The notes under the pieces: model-generated
The model's database searches: none
What the model was told of the DNA's origin: nothing
What the model saw: only the letters and a program-made list of their open reading frames with translations
Position numbers and translations under genes: made by a program
Part shown: positions 9,552-14,751 of the stretch, one piece after another
Layout: each line of letters begins with the position of its first letter
How positions within the stretch are numbered: the first letter of the stretch is position 1
DNA from: UBA5287 sp041672395
GTDB lineage: Bacteria; Bacteroidota; Bacteroidia; Bacteroidales; Dysgonomonadaceae
Length of the DNA: 14,751 nucleotides
Reading direction: 5' to 3'
Assembly (NCBI GenBank): GCA_041672395.1
Contig: JBAYZS010000054.1
Span: 1-14,751 of the forward strand

Positions 9552-9563
9552 TATATTTTCTCA
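9542..9563. promoter_or_regulatory. Candidate LexA/SOS operator of umuDC
   Basis: A 22-base dyad with perfect 6-base arms, TGAGAA (9542-9547) and TTCTCA (9558-9563), and an AT-rich 10-base centre; 8 of 11 positions are symmetric. It covers the likely -33 element of the umuDC promoter. UmuDC operons are usually LexA-controlled, and LexA boxes are dyads of this size, but I know of no fixed LexA consensus for this group and the repressor gene is not in the window. Confidence 0.45.
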
Positions 9564-9592
9564 TGTATTTTGAATGTAAATTATAACTCCCA

Positions 9593-9613
9593 GCAACCAA
9601 CAATGTTAGTTGC
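9593..9613. repeat. 21-base imperfect dyad
   Basis: GCAAC (9593-9597) and GTTGC (9609-9613) flank AACA (9599-9602) and TGTT (9604-9607) around a central A, so 9 of 10 positions are symmetric. The near-zero loop makes it more like a protein-binding operator than an RNA hairpin. It lies between umuD and the DUF4153 gene, about 145 bases before the latter's promoter box. Confidence 0.35.
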
Positions 9614-9756
9614 CCATTGGAAAGTCGCCCATACCTATCCAGACAGTTTAAGTCCTGAACAGCAAACCATTATATTTAAAAAAGGATCACTTTCATTTTC
9701 AATAAAATACTTAAATCTGTTTGAGCATCATGATGTTAAAATCAGAATAAATTACC

Positions 9757-9764
9757 TACATTTG
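9757..9764 (+). promoter_or_regulatory. -7 box before the DUF4153 gene
   Basis: TACATTTG is a perfect TAnnTTTG box, placing transcription start near 9768 and a leader of about 59 bases before the ATG at 9827. The -33 position (about 9733) has only a weak match (ATGT). Confidence 0.45.
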
Positions 9765-9826
9765 CATCATTAAGATGATTGTTCTATTAAAGAACATCTG
9801 AACTTTCAACTAATAAGAAACTACCA

Positions 9827-10897
9827 ATGAATGCAACAAACAATCAAGCAAACCCTACCAAATCATCGTTTGGAAAATTTTTCGGCTTACAATTTCACAA
9901 TTTCGGAGAAAAATTCAGTCATGCCCTCAGCCGTTTTCCTCTCACCTTTGTAAGCATTGTCGCTATTTCAGTTATGATAATCATTAACATTCATGCAAAA
10001 GACAATCCCATAGAATTAAAATGGATTATATCCGGAGTATTTTCCGCTTTGCTTACCCTTTCGTTTTATCTTTTTGCCGAAAATCGATTGAGCAAAATAT
10101 TAACAAACATCATCAATCTTGTCTTGATGTTATTGGCGCTATGGCTTTGTTCTACTTACCCAACCGTTTTTCCGGATGCCTATGCCATTCAGGCGGCCAT
10201 GTTAGTGACAAGTTTTGCTCTTGCCCTGTTTTTTGCCGTACATATTTTCGAAAATAGCTCGCTTAGCTGGTGGAATAATCTGCAGGAAACTATTTATCAA
10301 GCCATTATCTCAGCTTTCTTTGCAGGTGTTTTGATGGTTGGGTTGAGTCTTGCCATCGTTTCATTAAACAAGCTTTTCGATATAAAAATTCAAGATAACG
10401 TATACGAATATTTGGCAGTATGTTGCTTTATTCTGTTTATGCCCTCCTATTTTATGTCGCAACTTTCTGACAAATCCCATTCAACCAGCCCTATTACCAC
10501 TAATTACCCTACCTTATTCAAAATATTGGGACTTTATATTCTACTCCCCATTCTTTTGATTTACACATTGATACTTTATGGCTATCTTTTCAAGATCATT
10601 GCAACTTGGACACTTCCCAACGGCTGGGTATCGTGGTTAGTTTCAATTTTGGGATTTGTATCACTAGTAACAGTTATTATTTTACATCCGCTCTATCAGA
10701 AAGGCGAAAATAAAATAGTCAAATATTTTACTCAGTTCTTTCCCATAATTCTGATTCCCTTATTGATTTTGATGCTTGTAGGCATTATACGTCGATTTTC
10801 GGATTACGGAATTACCATCAACCGGCTATTGATTCTCATTTTTGAAAAGGTTAAAAAACTTGTAAAGATGTATCAATTACCATCAACCGGCTATTGA
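9827..10897 (+). CDS. DUF4153 membrane protein, N-terminal part (split gene)
   Basis: The 356-residue product is an integral inner-membrane protein with about nine predicted helices, near residues 39-56, 64-83, 91-110, 121-141, 157-184, 193-211, 230-257, 268-289 and 302-321. The pattern and the ENRLSKILTNIINLVL and GITINRLLILI segments fit DUF4153, a Bacteroidota family of unknown function of about 580 residues. Residues 329-338 lie in the first copy of a 30-base repeat. After that the frame runs into foreign residues FEKVKKLVKMYQ and then reads the second copy in the wrong frame, ending PSTGY. The rest of the family protein is encoded from 10894. The gene is thus disrupted by a 65-base insertion, unless the two halves work as separate polypeptides. 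Confidence 0.75.
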   Translation: MNATNNQANPTKSSFGKFFGLQFHNFGEKFSHALSRFPLTFVSIVAISVMIIINIHAKDNPIELKWIISGVFSALLTLSFYLFAENRLSKILTNIINLVLMLLALWLCSTYPTVFPDAYAIQAAMLVTSFALALFFAVHIFENSSLSWWNNLQETIYQAIISAFFAGVLMVGLSLAIVSLNKLFDIKIQDNVYEYLAVCCFILFMPSYFMSQLSDKSHSTSPITTNYPTLFKILGLYILLPILLIYTLILYGYLFKIIATWTLPNGWVSWLVSILGFVSLVTVIILHPLYQKGENKIVKYFTQFFPIILIPLLILMLVGIIRRFSDYGITINRLLILIFEKVKKLVKMYQLPSTGY

Positions 10898-10904
10898 TTC
10901 TCAT
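10810..10904 (+). repeat. 30-base direct repeat (65-base period) splitting the DUF4153 gene
   Basis: Bases 10810-10839 and 10875-10904 are identical (30 of 30), separated by 35 unrelated bases (10840-10874). The period of 65 is not a multiple of three, so it shifts the frame. Deleting one copy plus the spacer joins ...DYGITINRLLILI to LNLWFFAMCIYLF in one frame of 583 residues. Confidence 0.9.
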
Positions 10905-11643
10905 CCTTAATCTTTGGTTCTTTGCAATGTGTATTTATCTGTTTATCAGTCGTTCGCGCCAACCCAAATGGATACTGATTTCTTTTTCTGTCATTGCATT
11001 ATTTGCTGCAGTCGGTCCGTGGAGCGTAACAAATATCGCAAAAAACAAGTTGAAGAGTGAGTTCACCCAACTTCTTACAGAAGCGCACTGGACAAATACT
11101 TCCGACAGTAAAATCATCTCATTAGAAAAGAAAAATCAACAGCGAATTTATGACACAGGTTCCTATTTACAAAAATATTACGGCATTGAATCAATTCTTC
11201 CAATGTTTAGTTCTTTAGGCAAGAAGGCTGACATAAATGATTTAACAAAGGCTTTGGGGATTAAAAATATCCCATCTTCAGAAAACAATAACATATCCAT
11301 TAATAATTCAGACTCCAGCTTTGAATTTGACTTAAGCGGTTACAAAAAAGCTATCTGGTTAAAGAAACATTATAATACTGAAAAAATTTATCAAACAGAC
11401 CAGTTAAATATTTCATTGGAAAAAGAAACACTTAAAATTACCAAGGATGGCGAAACGACGACAATCTCACTCACACCCATTATAAAAAAAGCTGAGTCAA
11501 GTAAGGAGACTTTTCAAAATTCGAAAGACGCAACCATCGAACAAGGAGATTATAAACTAATAATAATTCATCTGAACGGACATAGATTTGAAGATGAATC
11601 CTTTGGTATTGAGAACTTTGGGGGCTGGCTATTAATAAAATAA
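10894..11643 (+). CDS. DUF4153 membrane protein, C-terminal part (split gene)
   Basis: The frame opens at TTG (10894) inside the second repeat copy and overlaps the stop of the upstream half in the string TTGA. It encodes 249 residues: two membrane helices (about 2-19 and 27-46, including LILNLWFFAMCIYLF and FAAVGPWSV) and then a soluble, lysine- and asparagine-rich domain ending NFGGWLLIK. The GPWSV and YLQKYYGIES segments are what I expect after the membrane part of DUF4153 proteins. It could be translated by termination-reinitiation at TTGA, or not at all. Function unknown. No gene follows closely; a 60-base gap leads to the nucleotidyltransferase-like gene. Confidence 0.65.
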   Translation: MILILNLWFFAMCIYLFISRSRQPKWILISFSVIALFAAVGPWSVTNIAKNKLKSEFTQLLTEAHWTNTSDSKIISLEKKNQQRIYDTGSYLQKYYGIESILPMFSSLGKKADINDLTKALGIKNIPSSENNNISINNSDSSFEFDLSGYKKAIWLKKHYNTEKIYQTDQLNISLEKETLKITKDGETTTISLTPIIKKAESSKETFQNSKDATIEQGDYKLIIIHLNGHRFEDESFGIENFGGWLLIK

Positions 11644-11675
11644 GCAAGCCGTCGTTAAATCTGTGACCAAAATTA

Positions 11676-11683
11676 TATCTTTA
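11676..11683 (+). promoter_or_regulatory. Weak -7 box before the nucleotidyltransferase-like gene
   Basis: TATCTTTA matches TAnnTTTG except for the last base and lies 20 bases before the ATG at 11704. No clear -33 element is visible. The same octamer precedes pdxH at 3221. Confidence 0.3.
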
Positions 11684-11703
11684 CAACTTCAAAAATCAGA
11701 TGT

Positions 11704-12288
11704 ATGGATATTATTAAACTTGCAGAACGAAACCAACAAGCTGGGTGGCAAATATTGGAAGATACCCGAATTATTCAGTCATGGGAACAGATTGGAGCAA
11801 CAGTCAATTTGATTGGTTCGCTGAAATCCGGTTTGCTAATGAAAAGCAGAGATATAGATATGCACATCTATACAGATCAACTTAGTATATCAGAAAGTTT
11901 CTCTGTTATTAAGGAGTTGGCCGAAAGATTATCGCTGAAAGAAATTCATTATATAAACGGGATTGATACAGAAGAAGAGTGTATTGAGTGGCATATTTTA
12001 TATGAAGATAAAGATAGAAATATCTGGAAGTTTGACATGATCCATATTCGCAGAGGTTCTAAATATGATGGGGTGGTAGAGCAAGTTACCAATGCCATTA
12101 CCAAACAACTAACGCCAGAAATCCGCAAGATAATTCTTCAGATTAAATATGAAATTCCAGATGATATGGCGATTCCCAGTATAGAGATATACCATGCAGT
12201 TTTTACGGGAAAAGTAAAGAACTATGAAGAACTTGCACAATGGAGGCACAACAATCCATTGGCACATAGTTTAGAATGGCTTCCTTAA
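11704..12288 (+). CDS. Polymerase-beta-fold nucleotidyltransferase-like protein
   Basis: A 194-residue soluble protein. It carries the nucleotidyltransferase signature: Gly38-Ser39 in LIGSLKSG, then Asp50 and Asp52 in RDIDMHIY, and a third possible metal ligand, Asp111, in KFDMIHI. The C-terminal part (about 125-194) is helical and ends with a tryptophan-rich tail. I recall similar Bacteroidota proteins that carry the unsupported label phosphoglycerol geranylgeranyltransferase; nothing here supports a prenyltransferase. The ATG gives a 16-residue helix before the fold. No antitoxin-like partner is adjacent, so it is not an obvious MNT/HEPN pair. Substrate unknown: candidates are nucleotide transfer to an antibiotic, protein or RNA. 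Confidence 0.75.
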   Translation: MDIIKLAERNQQAGWQILEDTRIIQSWEQIGATVNLIGSLKSGLLMKSRDIDMHIYTDQLSISESFSVIKELAERLSLKEIHYINGIDTEEECIEWHILYEDKDRNIWKFDMIHIRRGSKYDGVVEQVTNAITKQLTPEIRKIILQIKYEIPDDMAIPSIEIYHAVFTGKVKNYEELAQWRHNNPLAHSLEWLP

Positions 12289-12324
12289 GAGTACTTACAA
12301 ATAAACTTGCCAATATTATTTATT

Positions 12325-12606
12325 ATGGATAAAAGTTCTATTTCAGAAACAATAATTGCTTTGGAAAGAAAGGCTATGAGTGCATAGCATAATGGCAATC
12401 CCTCACCTTTTCTCGAACTTTATTCGAAGGACTTCACTTATTTCAATCCAGCTCAAGAAATGCGGCTTGACAGTTGGTACGAAATAAAAGAGTTGTATGA
12501 AAAATTGCGAGGAAAGTTTAAAATGGATAGATTTGAAATGAAAAATCCGGTTGTACAAGCAACCGACACTATGGCGGTTTTATCTTACAATCTTATACTT
12601 TTGTAA
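12325..12606 (+). pseudogene. NTF2/SnoaL-like protein, decayed
   Basis: From ATG 12325 one frame encodes MDKSSISETIIALERKAMSA, a TAG at 12385-12387, and then HNGNPSPFLELYSKDFTYFN and further residues up to TAA at 12604-12606 (93 codons in all). ALERKAM-x-x-x-NGNPSPFLELYSKDFTYF is typical of the small cone-shaped NTF2-like (SnoaL/DUF4440) proteins, in which a tryptophan (TGG) usually occupies the position of the TAG, so a single base change explains the stop. The frame also ends about 40 residues short of the family, where the sequence turns into unrelated DNA. Both defects point to a pseudogene. Confidence 0.65.
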
Positions 12607-12653
12607 AGTCATATCAACTTGCTGCAAAATACATGAACAACGGCCAAACCTAA

Positions 12654-13317
12654 GAAAAAATAATAAAACAGATAGTGCCGACCGTGCCCATGCAGGGAAA
12701 GGTTCAGGCTTTACCCGTAAAAGCTGTTACAGAAACAACCGTATCGGGGCTGCAAACGTCTATGACCGATAAGGGATTTATCGCAGCATACAGTCAACCA
12801 CGAAATCTCGAATTTAATACGGCAATTGGGAGTGGGCTGTCCATGGGAAAGAATACCATCCTTGCCGTATTCATGAAAACCAGTCTGTAATGGACGGGCA
12901 GAATGTACGACTTCGCCTGTTAGAGCCATTGCAAGCCAGGAATATCATTGTGCTGAAAAATACGCTTTTGTATGGAAGCGCAAGGGCTCAAGACGAGCGA
13001 ATGGATATTTCTATTTCTTCAATGGAGTATAATGGCAATATTATCCCGGTAGAATTAGCGGTATATAATTCAGACGGACAAAAGGGCATATCTGTTCCAT
13101 CTTCACTGGAAATGGAATCCTGAACAAAGACATGGCAAACATCGGGGCTGAAATTGGTTCAAGTTATACCATCAATCAAAATGCAAGTGCTACCATTGTT
13201 TCGGATCTTACAAGGGGTGTACTGCAAGGTAGATCGCAATACCTGTCGAAAAAATTCAGGACGGTAAAAGTAAACTTGAAAGCCAATTATCAAGTAATGC
13301 TGTATGCTAAACAATAA
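12654..13317 (+). pseudogene. traM: traM, C-terminal remnant of a conjugative transposon gene
   Basis: Three successive frames encode pieces of one protein. The first (open from 12654) contains PVKAVTETTVSGLQ and QPRNLEFNTAIGSG; the second (about 12872-13123) HENQSVMDGQNVRLRLLEPL and MEYNGNIIPVELAVYNSDGQ; the third (up to TAA 13315-13317) NIGAEIGSSYTINQ, DLTRGVLQGRSQYLSKK and VKVNLKANYQVMLY. In order these match the C-terminal half of TraM of CTnDOT-type elements, a subunit of the conjugative secretion channel. Frameshifts lie near 12869-12872 and between about 13100 and 13120, and the N-terminal half with its membrane helix is missing. The gene cannot make TraM. The traN gene that should follow is replaced by unrelated DNA. 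Confidence 0.72.
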
Positions 13318-13410
13318 CAACCACTAAAAAATCAATTATAAATCCGCCGGGAAGTGTGCTGTCTATCTGCCAACGGCAACTAAAAGTCAATTAAAAAAGG
13401 AACAATAGCT

Positions 13411-14401
13411 ATGGCAGCTCTACAAAATTACTCAAATCTTATTGAAAGTATTTTCGGAATTGGCACTGTTACTTTTGATGTGTCAAAAGACACAACAAAC
13501 AATCTTATAGGAGGATTAAACCCTTCCATAGAGTATGGAGTCTTTAATGCTAATTTTACACAAAGGCTAAAAAGACTAAATGATATATACCATGATCATC
13601 CAGAGCAATTAAAAAATATAATCATATAGGCAAATCTGATAGCTGATAATAAGAATTGGGAAGGTGCATATGCAGAACTTGCAGCTTATGATATTCTTAA
13701 TCAAAGTGATTTACTGATACATCCTATTGAGCCTAATGTTGATGTTGACAGAAACAGAACATTTGCTTTAAAATTAGAGAAAGCGGAAAGTAATCTTGAT
13801 GGTTTGATTGGAGATATTGGAGTTTACTTTGATGTTAAATGCTTTAAAGATAATGTTTCTGAAATACTCAAGGGTATTTATGAGGAAGTAAAAAATACTT
13901 TGGGACAAAGGAGTTTTAACAGTAATGAGGACTTATCACCCGTTCCACCATGCCCAAAACTTACATAAACATGTATTTAATTACGCAAAAAAATTCATTA
14001 AAGACAAGCCTACTTTGATAGTTCTAGTTACGTTCCCTTGGTATAATCAAGTACTACTCAATTATGATGAAAGTAACAAAATATTATATCGTGCGTTAGC
14101 ACGGAGAGTATTTTGTCAGTATATGAATAACTCCACTGTCTTTAGCGAATTCAACTCAAAGTTTAATGGTATACAAACAATTTTTGAGGTTACAAGAAAT
14201 TTATCCGGGATTATCTTTTTAGAAGACAATTGTATTAAAGGTGAAAATCCGAATTCGGCTAACATAAATACATTTGTCTATTTAAATCCTAATTCCAAAA
14301 ATCCATTAGGGAGTTTTGCCTGTGATTATATACATTCTCTTAAATTGAATGATTTTGATGATTTTGATGATTTTGATGATTTTGAATATTATAATTATTG
14401 A
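13411..14401 (+). pseudogene. Possible PD-(D/E)XK nuclease-like gene, broken
   Basis: From ATG 13411, with AGGA nine bases upstream, the frame runs 72 codons to TAG (13627-13629), continues in the same frame to 13968, and must shift by one base between 13892 and 13965 to join the frame that ends at 14401. The joined product would be about 330 residues. Its middle has AYAELAAYDIL, then GDIGVYFDVKCFKDN: a helix glutamate, an aspartate and D-x-K with the spacing of a PD-(D/E)XK nuclease core. The next part reads KPTLIVLVTFPWYNQV and RALARRVFCQYMNN. The C-terminus is a DFD repeat. I do not recognise the family; nuclease is an inference from one motif. It sits where traN should be, behind the traM leader, and is much AT-richer than the core genes, so it was probably acquired. 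Confidence 0.5.
14351..14385 (+). repeat. 9-base tandem repeat encoding Asp-Phe-Asp
   Basis: The unit GATTTTGAT is repeated three times (14351-14359, 14360-14368, 14369-14377) and followed by a partial GATTTTGA (14378-14385). It encodes DFD units at the extreme C-terminus of the broken gene. Length changes by whole units would keep the frame. Confidence 0.9.
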
Positions 14402-14413
14402 ATAATTTTTCAC

Positions 14414-14653
14414 ATGAGTTTAAAGCCATTAATTAAAAAGCAAAAAATAATAATAGACGACCACTAACGTGGAAATAGAGAAGAAAAAAATTGGGATAAT
14501 AATCAGATAGATGTTCATTTGGATAAGCGTACAAAAACCAAAATTGAAGGAAAACTTCAAGAAATAATCATTAGAATCCCCATCAATTCAGAACGTGAGA
14601 TACGAGTTGAAAATGCTAAGGACAAATTTCAGATATTCCTAAAAGTCTTATGA
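14414..14653 (+). pseudogene. Small unknown ORF with an internal stop
   Basis: Starting 12 bases after the previous gene, one frame reads MSLKPLIKKQKIIIDDH, TAA (14465-14467), then about 60 open codons with KTKIEGKLQEIIIRIPINSE and AKDKFQIFLKVL to TGA at 14651-14653. The same frame continues with NLHVVFNTQAHENIELR to a third stop at 14705-14707. The phase is kept across the stops, which suggests one gene of about 97 codons with two nonsense changes. It is charged, has no membrane helix or signal, and I do not recognise it. It may have been the partner of the upstream nuclease-like gene; the alternative is that the second piece alone (after 14467) is a short gene without a good start. Confidence 0.35.
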
Positions 14654-14751
14654 AACCTCCATGTTGTATTTAACACTCAAGCGCATGAAAATATAGAGTT
14701 GCGCTGATTAAACATTGCCGGGATTTATTTTGTTTTGTTTTATTGCCTTTA

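Larger units (their letters stand above)
9564..9826. other. Intergenic region between umuD and the DUF4153 gene
   Basis: Together with the operator and promoter, 309 bases (9518-9826) separate the divergent genes. A 67-codon plus-strand frame at 9570-9773 has no recognisable features, no ribosome site and an unconvincing composition, so I do not call it a gene. A dyad at 9593-9613 and a promoter box at 9757-9764 are listed separately. The leader before 9827 holds a 6-bp hairpin (TGTTCT 9780-9785 with AGAACA 9791-9796). Confidence 0.5.
12600..14751. mobile_element. Degraded conjugative-transposon-like island edge
   Basis: A truncated traM is followed by AT-rich, unrelated broken genes up to the window end. 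Two hand-counted lines illustrate the shift: 14041-14100 has 17 of 60 G/C, against 27 of 60 in pyrG at 4921-4980. No integrase, terminal repeats or attachment site are visible, so the boundaries are only approximate. The last 44 bases (14708-14751) hold nothing recognisable except a T-rich tail with repeated TTTTG. Confidence 0.45.

Noticed and set aside
9570..9773. 67-codon plus-strand ORF between umuD and the DUF4153 gene
   Set aside because: No recognisable motif, no ribosome site, and the reading frame runs into the promoter box of the next gene.
12596..12603. TACTTTTG as a promoter for the traM remnant
   Set aside because: The -7 box is perfect, but there is no -33 element and it lies inside the NTF2-like pseudogene with no intact gene downstream.
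10860..12617. Similar 17-mers (TTGTAAAG-N3-TATCAA) at 10860-10876 and 12601-12617, considered as a source for the spacer in the DUF4153 repeat
   Set aside because: Only 14 of 17 bases match; matches of this quality are expected by chance in a window of this size.
12385..14653. Recoding of internal TAG/TAA/TGA codons
   Set aside because: The same genes also carry frameshifts and truncations, all three stop codons occur, and no recoding element is seen; decay is simpler.

Overview
The window looks like chromosomal DNA from a member of the Bacteroidota, most likely Bacteroidales; genus not determinable here. The evidence is the set of promoter-like motifs matching the Bacteroidetes sigma consensus (TTTG or TTG, a 18-19 base spacer, then TAnnTTTG), the near absence of Shine-Dalgarno sequences, lysine/DAP synthesis through LL-diaminopimelate aminotransferase, a DUF4153 membrane protein, and a remnant of the TraM protein of CTnDOT-type conjugative transposons.

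Left part (1-3132): a tRNA-Asp gene on the minus strand with its own promoter and hairpin terminator, then a two-gene minus-strand unit: a LolD-type ABC ATPase followed by a DPP5-like S9 prolyl oligopeptidase with a lipoprotein signal. A plus-strand promoter-like sequence at 4-33 points at the tRNA terminator hairpin and has no gene to serve.

Middle (3133-9826): a plus-strand housekeeping run, pdxH (vitamin B6), pyrG (CTP synthesis) and the translationally coupled pair dapF-dapL (diaminopimelate for lysine and peptidoglycan). It meets a convergent umuDC operon encoding error-prone polymerase V and its self-cleaving activator. The umuDC promoter overlaps a LexA-box-like dyad. A 309-base intergenic region separates umuD from the next gene.

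Right part (9827-12288): a DUF4153 integral membrane protein whose reading frame is broken by a 65-base insertion that duplicates 30 bases exactly; removing one unit restores a single 583-residue frame. A small polymerase-beta-fold nucleotidyltransferase-like gene follows.

Far right (12289-14751): a graveyard of decayed genes with visibly lower GC: an NTF2/SnoaL-like pseudogene with an internal amber codon, the frameshifted C-terminal part of traM, then a foreign AT-rich gene (possible PD-(D/E)XK nuclease) with one internal stop and one frameshift, and a further broken small ORF. This looks like the edge of a degraded integrative element. No clear intact, previously undescribed system was seen; the best leads are the repeat-split DUF4153 gene, the putative SOS operator and the decayed nuclease-like cargo.
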